Of a DNA stretch of 64,000 bases, positions 19,423 to 29,388 are shown piece after piece; the stretch's first letter is position 1; each line of letters starts with the position of its first letter. The translations under genes were made by a program, and so were the position numbers. This DNA comes from an uncultured Bacteroidia bacterium (GTDB lineage Bacteria; Bacteroidota; Bacteroidia; Bacteroidales; Prolixibacteraceae): contig CAIUAN010000018.1 of assembly GCA_903897145.1 (NCBI GenBank), positions 141,918 through 205,917 of the forward strand. Reading direction: 5' to 3'. The notes below the pieces were generated by a model. The model was not told the DNA's origin. It searched no databases and was given only the letters and a program-made list of their open reading frames with translations.

Positions 19423-20655
19423 TTATTCTACTCTGGCCACTTCTCCATGAATATGTAGGTCGAGACCTACTTTTTGCACCGTATCGCTTACCTTGACAGG
19501 AACAAATCGATTGATGGTGTGAAGCATAACCCACGTGAATGAGCTTGCCCAAACAATTGAGATCAGTAAGGCGACAAATTCTTTGAATAATAAGAGTGAT
19601 CCTCCGCCATAAAACAGACCATTTGGTGTCGACTGGTTAATAGCTGTTGTTGCGAATACTCCCAGCATTAGGGTTCCAAATATTCCTCCTACGCCATGGA
19701 CACCCCAGACATCTAAGGCATCATCCCATTTCATTCGGTTTTTAAACTCAACAGCTAGATAGCAGACCATTCCAGCAAGTATGCCAATAAATGCAGCTGC
19801 ACCAACAGTCACATAGCCTGAGGCTGGTGTTATGGTGGCAAGACCAGCGACTGCCCCTGTCATTAAACCAATAAATGTTGGTTTCCGCTTTCCTCTGTTC
19901 CATTCAATGAGAAGCCAAGTAACTGCTGCAAAGGAGGCAGAAACATCGGTATTGATAAATGCTGCAACTGTTACATCATCCATGTCTAGCTCACTTCCGG
20001 CATTAAATCCATACCAGCCAAACCAAAGAAGGGTTGTGCCGACTGCCACCAGTGGAATGTTGTTAGGCTCATGATCACCTCCCTTTCTTTTCCCTACAAA
20101 TATCGTTGCCACTAATGCTGCGAATCCTGCTGTTGCGTGCACTACAATGCCACCCGCAAAATCAAGTACGCCCCATTGCTGTAATATTCCACCACCCCAG
20201 ATCATATGCACAAATGGATAGTAGACTAATATCTGCCAGAAAATTAAAAAGATAACATACGATTTAAAGGTTACTCGATTTATAAACGCTCCAGTTATTA
20301 AAGCGGGTGTTATAATTGCAAACATCATCTGATAGGCAAAGAATACATATTCTGGAAAGGCCTTGCCCGGCATGATCGTTTTTGGGGTAATTCCATTCAA
20401 AAAGGCTTTGTCGAGATTGCCTATGATTCCAAACAGATCGGTACCATTGGCTAGGGTACCACTAAAGCACAACGAATAACCAAAGCTAAACCATAGAACT
20501 GTTGTCAGTCCCACGGATACAAAGCTTTGCATCATAATGTTAAGGATATTCTTTTTGTTTCCTAGCCCGCCATAGAAAAATGCAAGCCCAGGTGTCATTA
20601 GCATCACTAAACTAGTTGCTAATATCATAAACGTAGTAACCCCTTTATCAATCAT
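19423..20655 (-). CDS. amt: Ammonium transporter
   Basis: The 410-residue inner-membrane protein conducts ammonium/ammonia. It has eleven predicted helices and Amt signatures: LVMLMTPGLAFFYGGL near residue 17, the YPFVHMIWGGG region with a conserved His, DFAGGIVVHATAGFAALVA, and DALDVWGVHGVGGIFGTL near the C-terminus with the second conserved His. The short cytoplasmic tail ends in acidic residues. The usual PII partner glnK is not adjacent. The gene is convergent with mutS. Confidence 0.95.
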   Translation of the reverse strand: MIDKGVTTFMILATSLVMLMTPGLAFFYGGLGNKKNILNIMMQSFVSVGLTTVLWFSFGYSLCFSGTLANGTDLFGIIGNLDKAFLNGITPKTIMPGKAFPEYVFFAYQMMFAIITPALITGAFINRVTFKSYVIFLIFWQILVYYPFVHMIWGGGILQQWGVLDFAGGIVVHATAGFAALVATIFVGKRKGGDHEPNNIPLVAVGTTLLWFGWYGFNAGSELDMDDVTVAAFINTDVSASFAAVTWLLIEWNRGKRKPTFIGLMTGAVAGLATITPASGYVTVGAAAFIGILAGMVCYLAVEFKNRMKWDDALDVWGVHGVGGIFGTLMLGVFATTAINQSTPNGLFYGGGSLLLFKEFVALLISIVWASSFTWVMLHTINRFVPVKVSDTVQKVGLDLHIHGEVARVE

Positions 20656-20925
20656 CGTTGGAAAAGTTTATATTTTAGTTAGTTCCTGCAAAAATATAAA
20701 AAAAATCCTGATAAGTACTGATTTTTTTGGGGTTTTAGGGGATTATTTTGTGTTTTTTAGTTTTAAATTATGAAAAATTTAGGGGTATATCAGAAAAAAA
20801 TAAATTATTCTTATGATACATCCTCTCCTTGGGTTCTACTCTTATTTGGTATACAAACATTTATTAATTGACTATTGATTGACTTTTCATCCTAGATTAA
20901 AAACTTTAGGATGAGTTTTCTTAAT

Positions 20926-21792
20926 CTAATCTTCATGAAATTCTGTCGAGACAAATTCCAGAACTTTTGGCAGGGCTGCGCGCCAGTAGGTCCAGTTGTG
21001 TTCACCATCGCGAGTTCTGAACTCATGAGGAATATTTTTCTTACGCATAGCGATATGTATCAGCGCATTTCCTTCGTAAAGGAAGTCGTCATCACCGCAG
21101 TCGATATACCAACGCACCGCCTTTTTCTGATCTTCAGGCATTTTATTTACAAGTTCGATCGCATTATGATTTTCGTAATATGTTTTGATTTGAGTTTCAT
21201 CTGTGATCTCTGGATTACTTTTTTTTACTCTAGATTTGGCCTCGTCCATATTCAGTGGGCCTACATAAGCACTTAATGGACAGGCGGAAGAGAATAGTTC
21301 AGGATGGTGTAGTGCGTACATAAATGATCCCCCGCCACCCATCGATAATCCTGCAACAGCTCGGTAGTGTTTGTTTGCTCTAATTCGGTAAGTTTTTTCA
21401 ATCGTAGGGATAAATTCTTGAAAGAAAAAGTCCTCATAATTCCAGTTTCCAGCAATATTGTTGAAATAGCCCATTTGGCCAGTATCAGCATCTGGCATCA
21501 CGATAATCATAGCAGTGGCTGTTCCCTCTTCAATGGCCTTGTCGGCAATGCGCTGAACTTCGCCAAATTGTACCCATCCAGTCTGATTATCTGAAGCGCC
21601 ATGTAATAGGTAAAGCACGGGATAACTGCGCTGTGAAGTTTCGTATCCAGGGGGAAGATAGATGGCATATTTCCGATCACTTTTTAGAATTTTACTTGGC
21701 ATGGAAAGTTCATCAAAAACTTTGCTTGGTTGAGCGTAGGCTAGTAATCCGCAGCAGGCAATAAGGATAGATAATCCAATGGTTTTTTTCAT
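20926..21792 (-). CDS. Secreted esterase, PF00756 (Fes/XynZ-like) family
   Basis: The 288-residue protein starts with a signal peptide (MKKTIGLSILIACCGLLAYAQ) and has an alpha/beta hydrolase fold of the putative-esterase family: YLPPGYE and PVLYLLHGASDNQTGW (oxyanion region, about 46-75), the nucleophile elbow GLSMGGGG near 148, an Asp in CGDDDFLYEGN and the final His in DGEHNWTYWR. The EHxW ending is typical of feruloyl and acetyl-xylan esterase-like members of this family. Substrate is unknown; a role in plant-polysaccharide breakdown would fit the GH53 and SusCD genes elsewhere in the window. Confidence 0.85.
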   Translation of the reverse strand: MKKTIGLSILIACCGLLAYAQPSKVFDELSMPSKILKSDRKYAIYLPPGYETSQRSYPVLYLLHGASDNQTGWVQFGEVQRIADKAIEEGTATAMIIVMPDADTGQMGYFNNIAGNWNYEDFFFQEFIPTIEKTYRIRANKHYRAVAGLSMGGGGSFMYALHHPELFSSACPLSAYVGPLNMDEAKSRVKKSNPEITDETQIKTYYENHNAIELVNKMPEDQKKAVRWYIDCGDDDFLYEGNALIHIAMRKKNIPHEFRTRDGEHNWTYWRAALPKVLEFVSTEFHED

Positions 21793-21851
21793 CGTGTTTT
21801 GATTGATTTATTTGTTGGTTATTTGAGATTTTTGGTTTCTTTTGAACGCAC

Positions 21852-22901
21852 TTAACGTGCTGGAAGATAAGGGTAATTCTCATCTATTAATCTTGCTTCT
21901 ACCATTTCTTGCCAGAATTCAGCTGGTACTTTTGTCGTCACAGTTTTAATGTTTTCTTTGACTCGCCGAGGGTCAGATGTATTTAGAGCTATGCTTATAA
22001 CACCTGGAGGTGAAATCCCGAAGGCAACACAAGCTTGGGCAGGTGTTATCGTAAATTTTTCACAAATCAGGTTAAATGTCTTTCGATATTCAAAAAGTGA
22101 CCTGTTTTTTTGGTTGTCTTCATTGGTTGGTTGATAATCAAAATAGTTGCCGCCAGTAAGAAATCCGGAATGAAAAACAGCTGAATTAATGATGCCGATA
22201 TTCTCACGGTGAAGTTCTGAAATAAAGTCAAGTAAGTCCGTCGGATGTTTCATAATCGTCATGCTATTGGCGATCATCACCCAGTCGAGATCGACTTCAG
22301 TTGTAAGGGCTCTGATGATTTTCCAGTTTTTTGCTCCTACGCCTATGGCCTTAACTTTTCCTTCCTTCTTTAATTCAGCCAAGGCATGATAAGCATCAAC
22401 AATGTTATCAAAACGATTCGTCCAATCTAAGCCATCTTTAGCAGCGGCCAAATATTCATCTGGATCATGTACAGATACCATCTTAGGTTTATAACGGCCT
22501 CCTAGCAATTTATTCCCCTGTTCCCAGCATTCTAATATTCCTTCATAGCTAATTCGCTGCTCAGCGTCATTCTTTAGTCCAATCCATGCACCAGGTTCAA
22601 AGGTTGGTTCTGGCGTTTTTAATGGCTTTGCGATCCATCCAAGCTTATTGCTAATGATGACATCGTGGTTTGAAATTCCCAATGCCTCTAAATTTTCTCC
22701 CAACACTTCAAGTGCAAGCCCAGCACCATATTTCCCTGCAGAATCTAGAACAATCGGCCCAGCAATATTATTGATGCATTCTCTGATAATTTCGTGTTTT
22801 GTTTTATAGGGTTGTTCTACAAAGAGATTACCTAATGCACTGGTCCCAAATACAATGGATGGTATTTTGATTTCTGTATTGCCTAGTTGGTGATAATCCA
22901 T
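21852..22901 (-). CDS. Aldo/keto reductase family oxidoreductase
   Basis: The product (349 residues) begins MDYHQLGNTEIKIPSIVFGTSALGN, the usual opening of aldo/keto reductases. It keeps the barrel segments LDSAGKYGAG (catalytic Asp/Tyr region), VSVHDPDEYL, GKVKAIGVGAKNW and the late INSAVFHSGFLTGG. The family reduces aldehydes or sugars with NADPH; members of this branch include L-fucose and D-threo-aldose dehydrogenases, which would suggest sugar catabolism, but the substrate is not certain. It is on the same strand as the downstream esterase with a 59-base gap. Confidence 0.82.
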   Translation of the reverse strand: MDYHQLGNTEIKIPSIVFGTSALGNLFVEQPYKTKHEIIRECINNIAGPIVLDSAGKYGAGLALEVLGENLEALGISNHDVIISNKLGWIAKPLKTPEPTFEPGAWIGLKNDAEQRISYEGILECWEQGNKLLGGRYKPKMVSVHDPDEYLAAAKDGLDWTNRFDNIVDAYHALAELKKEGKVKAIGVGAKNWKIIRALTTEVDLDWVMIANSMTIMKHPTDLLDFISELHRENIGIINSAVFHSGFLTGGNYFDYQPTNEDNQKNRSLFEYRKTFNLICEKFTITPAQACVAFGISPPGVISIALNTSDPRRVKENIKTVTTKVPAEFWQEMVEARLIDENYPYLPAR

Positions 22902-23005
22902 CTGTTGTCTATCTTTTTATCCGTGAATATAAGTTAAATAGTTCACCTCTCGTATAGGTATTAAAATATAAATAGGCACCAATCTTTTTTTGCTGCAGAA
23001 TTAAT

Positions 23006-23049
23006 CGACATAAAAAAAGCCACTCGTTAAAGCGGCTTTTTTTATGTCG
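23006..23049. terminator. Bidirectional intrinsic terminator
   Basis: CGACATAAAAAAAGCC and GGCTTTTTTTATGTCG are exact reverse complements (16 bp) around a 12-base loop. It lies just past the stop codon of the PpiD-like gene at 23060 and has A- and T-tracts on both strands. Confidence 0.85.
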
Positions 23050-23059
23050 TGGAATTTTT

Positions 23060-25165
23060 TTAATAAAACTTAGCTCTTTTATCTACGATCTTAGCATTCT
23101 CACGTAAGGCTTCGAAAGCATACATGCTTGTGCGATAACCGTTAGAAGCCGAGAGTTTTTGTTTGTTTGATTTAATATCCTGATCAGTTCCTAGATTAAC
23201 TGATGTCGCTTTAACAACAAATACACCATTAGTGCCTGCAACAGGTTTTGATATTTGATTGCTTTCTAATGCGGACGATGCTCCTGCAACAGCTGGCTCA
23301 TATCCAACACCTGGAATAGAATAAGTCTCAAAGCTTATATCTTTAGCTTCGCTTAAAGTTGCCCCTAAAGAAGTTAGACTGCTTAGGTCTGATTTTCCTG
23401 ACATCTTTTCAATCATTTCTTTTGCTTTCTTCTCTTTTCGAACTTCTGATGTCACACGAGCTTTAACAGCACTTAAAGATGCAGTGCCTTTTTCTTGCTC
23501 GCCTGTCACATAGGCTACAATAAATTGATTGCCTAATTCAAATATTGGAGATTGCTCTGTTCCTGCAACGACACTTCCTGGAGCAGCTTTGTAGGCTGCG
23601 CGAATTAATGATCGAGAGTTTTCAATTCCTATTACATCTTTATCATTTTCATGGATATTTGCAATCCTCTTGTTTAATCCTTGTGCAACAACTGCAGCAT
23701 TGAACTTTTTCAGGTCTGAAGCCGTTGTAGCAAATTTTGTTGCCGTTGTGTAGGTTGCTTGATAGGTTTGACTGCTTGGCTCAATTACCCGATCAATCGT
23801 TGCCAATTGAACATTAGGAGCGGTTTTGCCTCTGTTTATAATTTGCACGAGGTGTATGCCATATTGTGTTTTGACCACCTGAAGATCTTTAACTTTTCCA
23901 AAGAAAATAGCCTCTTCAAAAGGTTTAACCATTTGTCCGCGACGAATCCATCCTAATGTCCCACCATTGTTGGCTGATCCATTGTCTTGTGAGTTTTTGC
24001 GAGCAATATCTTCAAATTTCTCACCTTTGATAGCGATAAGGTTTTTTAAACTGTCAATTTTTAATGCTGCTTTAGCTGCTTCTTGTGCTGAGGCAACTTT
24101 AACTAAAATATGACGGGCCTCTACAGAGTCAGGAAGTTCTTCGAATTTTTGAATTTTAGTTAATTTCCAGCTATTGTTTACTTTGTATGGACCATAGATA
24201 TCTCCAACTTTTCCAGTAAAAGCAAAGTTTCCAATTTCTGGTGAGAGTTCTCCTTTTTTGAAATATGATGCGTCAAATGGAACATCAGAGTTGATATTTA
24301 CAAAAGCAGCTGGATCAGAAATGGTTGCAAATTCAGCTTTAATGCCATTTGACCATTTGATCAATTTGTCTTCATCAGCTTTTGAGGCTACTACAGGAAA
24401 AGCAACATACTCAATGTTCCGATTATTCTCTTGTTTGAACTTATCTTTGTTTTTATCGTAATAGCCTTGAAGATCAGAGTCTGATACTTTAATAGTACTA
24501 TCAGAAACAGTGCTAAAAAGTTTAGAGACAACCTGAATGTTAGCCTTGTGATTGCGTCCTTTTAAATCACTTTTGGCCTCCTCTGTTGTTGTGTACAGCC
24601 CTTTAGCCACTAGGTTGTTGTATTTCGTAAATGAACGATCTTCAACAATCTGGTTTTCAATAAACAGCCAGTAGTTCCGCTCTTTCCCACTTGGATTAGT
24701 CTGCTGGTATTTAAGAAATTGAATCAGTGCACCACGGTTAATTGAACCTGAATTTTGATCACGGAAGATATTTTGAATAATAGCATGCGGGTTTTTACCT
24801 TGAACTAAATCAAAAAGCTCAACAGAGGTTACTCCAATACCTAGATTTTCATACGTGTCTTTCATGGTGATGTTACGCACCATTCCTTGCCACGATTGCT
24901 CTCTGATTTGCTCAAGCGTTTTAAGATCAATCGTCGTTTTACCAGAGTTCATCTTGTAAACCTCAGAGATCTCATCTACCTTTGCTTGAAACTCAGGATA
25001 AGTAACACTTTTTCCTGCTATTTCTGCAATCTCCATTTGCTTGCCACGCATAATAGAACTTGACGATTTAAATAAGTCACCAAGAATAAATGCGGCTAAT
25101 GCCAAGCCAATAAAAATTGCAATTCCAATTCCGGCACGGTTTCTAATTTTTTGTAATGTTGCCAT
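23060..25165 (-). CDS. PpiD-like membrane-anchored peptidyl-prolyl isomerase
   Basis: The 701-residue protein has one N-terminal membrane helix (IGIAIFIGLALAAFILGDLF, about 13-32), a SurA-like chaperone region, and a parvulin domain around residues 345-445 recognised by ARHILVKVASAQEA, FEDIARKNSQDNGSANNGGTLGWIRRGQMVKPFEEA and TQYGIHLVQI. A second, degenerate C-terminal chaperone half follows. PpiD-type proteins sit at the Sec exit and help exported proteins fold. Length and layout match the SurA N-terminal domain family of Bacteroidota. Confidence 0.9.
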   Translation of the reverse strand: MATLQKIRNRAGIGIAIFIGLALAAFILGDLFKSSSSIMRGKQMEIAEIAGKSVTYPEFQAKVDEISEVYKMNSGKTTIDLKTLEQIREQSWQGMVRNITMKDTYENLGIGVTSVELFDLVQGKNPHAIIQNIFRDQNSGSINRGALIQFLKYQQTNPSGKERNYWLFIENQIVEDRSFTKYNNLVAKGLYTTTEEAKSDLKGRNHKANIQVVSKLFSTVSDSTIKVSDSDLQGYYDKNKDKFKQENNRNIEYVAFPVVASKADEDKLIKWSNGIKAEFATISDPAAFVNINSDVPFDASYFKKGELSPEIGNFAFTGKVGDIYGPYKVNNSWKLTKIQKFEELPDSVEARHILVKVASAQEAAKAALKIDSLKNLIAIKGEKFEDIARKNSQDNGSANNGGTLGWIRRGQMVKPFEEAIFFGKVKDLQVVKTQYGIHLVQIINRGKTAPNVQLATIDRVIEPSSQTYQATYTTATKFATTASDLKKFNAAVVAQGLNKRIANIHENDKDVIGIENSRSLIRAAYKAAPGSVVAGTEQSPIFELGNQFIVAYVTGEQEKGTASLSAVKARVTSEVRKEKKAKEMIEKMSGKSDLSSLTSLGATLSEAKDISFETYSIPGVGYEPAVAGASSALESNQISKPVAGTNGVFVVKATSVNLGTDQDIKSNKQKLSASNGYRTSMYAFEALRENAKIVDKRAKFY

Positions 25166-25410
25166 TCTTTATAATTTTATTAATCTGAATTCATTAAGAG
25201 TTTGCGAATATAGTAATTTTCGGCTTTTGATTTACTCCGTTTTAGTGAAATTTAAGGCCCAAACACCATTTTAGCGATTGATTTTCGTAGTTTTGATGTT
25301 GTAAGGCTTAAGTAGTTTTAAATTAGTTACTTAACTTGATCTGAAAATCTGTTTTAATGTAATAAATTACGGTTCATAGATTTTTTAAACCTATTTTTCA
25401 ACTCCGAATC

Positions 25411-26019
25411 CTACTTTTCTATGACAAATATATGCCCAGTGGTCTTTTTAAAGGACCATTTTTTCATTTGTGAATCCGATTCAAAACCTCCAGTACCAGT
25501 AATGTCTTGATCCCCTTTTTTGATGTTCACAAATTTTTCAGAGTATATTCGGTCTTCTTTGATGAGGTAAGTGAGCTCTTCTGTTCGCAACGTATCTCCC
25601 TTGTTGTTGACCATGATTACATTACCTGTTGCAATCCATTTTTGTTCTACTTCGAAGTTCTTTCCGTAATTTCCTGATAATTCCGAAAGGATTTTTTTAT
25701 TTGCATCGAATTGCTGCATATGAAATCCATCAGGAAATTCTTTGTATGGTGATTTCTCATGATTAAAAATCAATAATCTTGGTGTCTTCAGAAAGTATCG
25801 AACAATATTTGAATCGGTATAGTAGGTTTCAAAATTGAAGGCTTCGACTGTTGGGATTTTCTTTGCTGCGATCAGGTCTATCGGTATATCCGGAACTTTA
25901 GAAGTACACGATGAAATAAACACTAATAAGCCAACAATACAGGAGAATATATAGTTATTTGCAATGAGAGATGTCCATTCACCCTGTTTTTTCAACCTAT
26001 TTGCTGTAAGAGATGGCAC
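25411..26019 (-). CDS. lptC: LPS export protein LptC (lipoprotein-like)
   Basis: LptC bridges the LptBFG ABC transporter to the periplasmic LPS bridge. The 202-residue product has the LptC beta-jellyroll signatures: NKKILSELSGNYGKNFE, ATGNVIMVNNKGDTLRTEELTY, the IYSEKFVNIKKGDQDITGTGGFESD repeat-like stretch and a C-terminal TTGHIFV. Instead of a plain anchor it has VGLLVFISSCTS, a plausible lipobox, as commonly seen in Bacteroidota LptC. The frame opens with a GTG (complement 26017-26019) two bases after coaX; the exact start is uncertain. Confidence 0.82.
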   Translation of the reverse strand: MPSLTANRLKKQGEWTSLIANNYIFSCIVGLLVFISSCTSKVPDIPIDLIAAKKIPTVEAFNFETYYTDSNIVRYFLKTPRLLIFNHEKSPYKEFPDGFHMQQFDANKKILSELSGNYGKNFEVEQKWIATGNVIMVNNKGDTLRTEELTYLIKEDRIYSEKFVNIKKGDQDITGTGGFESDSQMKKWSFKKTTGHIFVIEK

Positions 26020-26021
26020 AG

Positions 26022-26768
26022 TTAATTCGTTTTAGTGTATTCTAAGATCCTGTCTAGTCCAATAAGTGTTAACTCTGGCTTGACAAAGATGGGCATTTTT
26101 AATTTTTGTTCAAATAGTTCTGCATCTCCACCTGTAAGTATTATATGGCACTTTGGCCATACTGCTAATCGTTGATTTATAGCTCCTTCTATTTCAAAAA
26201 TAATTCCTTGCTGCACTCCAGAACGAATGGCGTCTTCTGTATTTTTCCCAAATTCTGGCCATTGCTTTGCTGCCTTGACTTCTGGTAGCTTTGACGTAAA
26301 TTGATTTAAGGCCTTGAATCTCATGGCTAATCCTGGGGAAATACTGCCGCCTAAAAACCTATTGTCCTTATCGATTAAGTCATATGTAATCGCAGTTCCA
26401 GCATCTATTACCAAAAGCTCTCTATTTGGGAAAAGTGTTAATGCTCCAACTGCTGCAGCCAGTCGATCAAGGCCAAGCGTTGATTTTGATTCGTAATGAT
26501 TCTTGATTGGAATTGGTGTTTGTGAATCAAAAACAAGGAATAAATCTAATTCCGCTTTCAATTGCTTAATAAGCTCGTTGTTATAATCTGCTACTGCCGA
26601 TAGGATCCCCTTGGTTATGGTGCTATATTGACTTTTTAATTGGATATAAAGCGCTTGATCAAAGATAGGTGTGTGAATAGTCTGCACGATCTTTCCTTGG
26701 TCAAAAATGCCAACTTTAGTCTGACTGTTTCCTATGTCGATAATTAGATTCAAGTTGCTATGATTCAA
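26022..26768 (-). CDS. coaX: Type III pantothenate kinase
   Basis: CoaX phosphorylates pantothenate in the first step of coenzyme A synthesis and, unlike type I enzymes, is not inhibited by CoA. The 248 residues show the ASKHA fold: the phosphate-1 motif IIDIGNSQTKVGIF near the N-terminus, GLDRLAAAVGA, the catalytic-Asp segment VIDAGTAITYDLI, FLGGSISPGLAMRFKAL, and LTGGDAELF. No ATG starts the frame; TTG at 26768 or TTG at 26753 (giving the family-typical beginning just before NLIIDIGN) are the candidates. It overlaps or abuts the end of nadC, so translation is likely coupled. Confidence 0.92.
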   Translation of the reverse strand: MNHSNLNLIIDIGNSQTKVGIFDQGKIVQTIHTPIFDQALYIQLKSQYSTITKGILSAVADYNNELIKQLKAELDLFLVFDSQTPIPIKNHYESKSTLGLDRLAAAVGALTLFPNRELLVIDAGTAITYDLIDKDNRFLGGSISPGLAMRFKALNQFTSKLPEVKAAKQWPEFGKNTEDAIRSGVQQGIIFEIEGAINQRLAVWPKCHIILTGGDAELFEQKLKMPIFVKPELTLIGLDRILEYTKTN

Positions 26769-27621
26769 TGTTCATACTAATATCAAAGGCTATCACCGAA
26801 TGTGTTAAAGCTCCAATCGAAATGTAGTCGACTCCTGTTTGGGCAACCTCCTTAAGTCGATTGAATGTCATGTTTCCGGATGCTTCAATTTTTGCTTGAT
26901 CTCCAATGAGTTTTGCACACTGAGTCATCATCTCTGTGGACATATTGTCCAACATAATAATGTCGGCCCCTTGCTCTAATGCCTCATGAACTTGCTCAAT
27001 AGTTGTCGTTTCGACCTCTATTTTAAAGTGTTTTGAATTATGTTTTCTTACTTGAGCGATGGCATTGGTAATACCACCGGCAATTTTGAGGTGGTTGTCT
27101 TTTAGCAAGATCATGTCGTAAAGACCAATTCGATGATTGGTTCCTCCACCCATTAAAACAGCATATTTGTCTAGAAGACGCAATCCGGGAGCTGTTTTTC
27201 GAGTGTCTAATATTTTTGCATTCGTTCCTAATAGCTCTTGTGCACATTGGTAAGTCATGGTTGCAATGCCACTCATGCGCTGCATGAAATTTAGGGCTAA
27301 TCTCTCTCCGGTAAGAAGTGCACGATATGAGCCTGTAATTTTAAGAATAGTCTCCCCATTTTTAGCCGGTTGGCCATCTCGTATAAAGACCTCTACACTG
27401 CAATTTGGATCAAGGATTTTGAATATATATTCTGCTACAGTATTTCCAGCTATGACTCCAGTTGTCTTCGCAGTCATGGTGGCAGTAGTCTGAAGATCGA
27501 GTGGAATAATAGAATTGGTTGTTATATCACCCGATCCGATATCTTCACGAAGTGCAAAATCGATGATCGGTTTTATGAGAGCAAAGTCGATCTCTTTAGT
27601 TGGCAGTTCTGACGGCTTCAT
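26758..27621 (-). CDS. nadC: Nicotinate-nucleotide pyrophosphorylase (quinolinate phosphoribosyltransferase)
   Basis: NadC converts quinolinate and PRPP to nicotinate mononucleotide. From the ATG at 27621 the product is 287 residues, the normal length. Motifs are LREDIGSGDITTNSI, LTGERLALNFMQRMSGIAT, DTRKTAPGLRLLDKYAV, GGGTNHRIGLYDMILLKDNH, VEVETTTIEQ, DIIMLDNMS and EASGNM. The frame is open further to 27699, but the added residues have no family similarity and would lie deep inside nadB. It overlaps the 3' end of nadB by 26 bases, so the two genes are translated from one message. Confidence 0.95.
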   Translation of the reverse strand: MKPSELPTKEIDFALIKPIIDFALREDIGSGDITTNSIIPLDLQTTATMTAKTTGVIAGNTVAEYIFKILDPNCSVEVFIRDGQPAKNGETILKITGSYRALLTGERLALNFMQRMSGIATMTYQCAQELLGTNAKILDTRKTAPGLRLLDKYAVLMGGGTNHRIGLYDMILLKDNHLKIAGGITNAIAQVRKHNSKHFKIEVETTTIEQVHEALEQGADIIMLDNMSTEMMTQCAKLIGDQAKIEASGNMTFNRLKEVAQTGVDYISIGALTHSVIAFDISMNIES

Positions 27622-29173
27622 AATGAATATTTTTACCTTTTTCTTGTAAAATATGATGGAGCTGTTCTTTAATTTCAAATGGATAGTCTGTCCGCACATG
27701 GCCTCCTCTGCTCTCTTTTCTTTCGATGGCTGAGAGGGTTATTATTCGACAAATATCTGTTAGATTTATGATTTTGTGATAGTTGTAATCTGCACTCTCT
27801 ATGCCAAATTCATCCGCTATCTCATCTATTCGAGCCAAGGCTTTCTCAAGTCCTAACCCGTTTCTTACAATTCCCACATGATCACTCATGATGTTGGCAA
27901 GCTCATTTTTAATATCTAAGAAAACATGGTCTGTGTTCCCATTTAGATTGATTGATTTTATTTTAGATTTCAATGGATTATTCTTATTCAGATGCCGTGC
28001 TTTTTCTACAGCTCTTTTGCCATATACCAGGCATTCTAATAACGAATTACTTGCAAGTCTGTTGGCTCCCATCACACCTGTTGCTGCGACTTCTCCGCAA
28101 GCAAATAATGAAGGTATACTTGTAGCACCGTAAAGATCGGTACGAATACCCCCAACCATATAGTGTGCTGCTGGCGCGATCGGTATTAAGTCGGTCATAA
28201 GATCGATGCCAAGATGTTTTAGGTGCGCTCCAATAGAGCTAAATCGTTCATTTAAGGTGTCGTTGTCTAGGTGTCTAAGACTTAGGTTGACATTAGCTTC
28301 TGTTTCCTGCATTCTTTTAAAAATGGCAGATGCCACAACATCGCGAGGTGCTAGTTCGGCTAGTGGATGTATGTCTGGCATAAATCGAACCCCATTGACA
28401 TCAATTAAATGTGCCCCTTCTCCTCGAACTGCTTCGCTGATTAAATAGGCATCTTCACCATTTATGGCAAGTGCAGTAGGGTGGAATTGAATAAATTCCA
28501 TATCAGCAAGTTCTGCGCCAGCTTGCCATGCCAAGGCAATGCCATCGCCTGTTGCAGTGTATGGATTTGTTGATCGTGAGTATAATCGAGATAACCCTCC
28601 AGTTGACAATATGGTTGCATTTCCGAGAAATAAGATATTTTCCCCGGTTGTATAGTGTAGGGCTTGAATCCCTTTGCAGGTGTTCTCTTCGACTATAATT
28701 TTTAATGCCGCGCAATATTCGTAGGTTGTGATTTCTTTTCTTTCTAAGACTTTTTGCAACATAAAGCTGGTCATCATCTTGCCTGTGGCGTCACCACCTG
28801 CATGCAAAATCCGTCGCTGAGAATGCCCACCCTCTAGACCTAAGATTAAAGCTCCCTCTTCGTCTTTGTCAAAATTCATCCCTTGCGCGATAAGTTCTTT
28901 GACGCGCTCAAGACCTTCTTCGACTAACAGTTTTACTGCATCATGGTCGCAAAGATTTCGTCCGGCTGTTAGGGTATCGTTAAAATGTTCGCTTGTGTGG
29001 TCCTGCGCTCCAATGGCGGCTGCAATGCCCCCTTGTGCATGATATGAATTGCTAATGTCTAATTCTGATTTTGAAATTAGCGCAACACTGCCGTAATCTG
29101 CTGCATGATATGCCGCAAGAAGGCCAGCTAAGCCACTGCCGACGACTACAATATCAAATTCAAGGGTTTTCAT
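27596..29173 (-). CDS. nadB: L-aspartate oxidase
   Basis: NadB oxidises L-aspartate to iminoaspartate with FAD, feeding quinolinate synthesis. The 525-residue enzyme has the FAD-binding GSGLAGLLAAYHA (12-24), the SYHAQGGIAAA loop, HAGGDATGKMM, GGLSRLYSRSTNPYTATGDGIALAWQAGA, EFIQFHPTAL, and PAAHYMVGGIRTDLYGAT, followed by the C-terminal helical domain. The succinate dehydrogenase-like fold has the aspartate-oxidase version of the active-site loop. It heads the operon nadB-nadC-coaX-lptC; nadA is not in the window. A possible -7 box, TACTTTTG, lies at complement 29208-29215. Confidence 0.96.
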   Translation of the reverse strand: MKTLEFDIVVVGSGLAGLLAAYHAADYGSVALISKSELDISNSYHAQGGIAAAIGAQDHTSEHFNDTLTAGRNLCDHDAVKLLVEEGLERVKELIAQGMNFDKDEEGALILGLEGGHSQRRILHAGGDATGKMMTSFMLQKVLERKEITTYEYCAALKIIVEENTCKGIQALHYTTGENILFLGNATILSTGGLSRLYSRSTNPYTATGDGIALAWQAGAELADMEFIQFHPTALAINGEDAYLISEAVRGEGAHLIDVNGVRFMPDIHPLAELAPRDVVASAIFKRMQETEANVNLSLRHLDNDTLNERFSSIGAHLKHLGIDLMTDLIPIAPAAHYMVGGIRTDLYGATSIPSLFACGEVAATGVMGANRLASNSLLECLVYGKRAVEKARHLNKNNPLKSKIKSINLNGNTDHVFLDIKNELANIMSDHVGIVRNGLGLEKALARIDEIADEFGIESADYNYHKIINLTDICRIITLSAIERKESRGGHVRTDYPFEIKEQLHHILQEKGKNIHYEAVRTAN

Positions 29174-29352
29174 TAAAAAGCTAAGTATTGTCTAATTAAA
29201 TGAGGCACAAAAGTAACATTTCAACCTTATAAAATTGCAGAACCGTGTTATATTAATTAAAGATCATCCTTAAATTGTTTTTTATGTTTACTTGATATTG
29301 AAGATCTATTTTAGATTTTCACATAAATTAAACCCCTAAATTGAAAATAAGC

Positions 29353-29360
29353 TATCTTTG
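29353..29360 (+). promoter_or_regulatory. -7 box upstream of the hypothetical exported protein
   Basis: TATCTTTG is an exact -7 match 28 bases before the ATG at 29389. No convincing -33 box is seen. Confidence 0.45.
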
Positions 29361-29388
29361 ATTGGTCAAACTTAAAACATTTAAAATC

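Noticed and set aside
27621..27699. N-terminal extension of nadC
   Set aside because: The extra residues are not NadC-like and lie within nadB; the ATG at 27621 gives the usual length.
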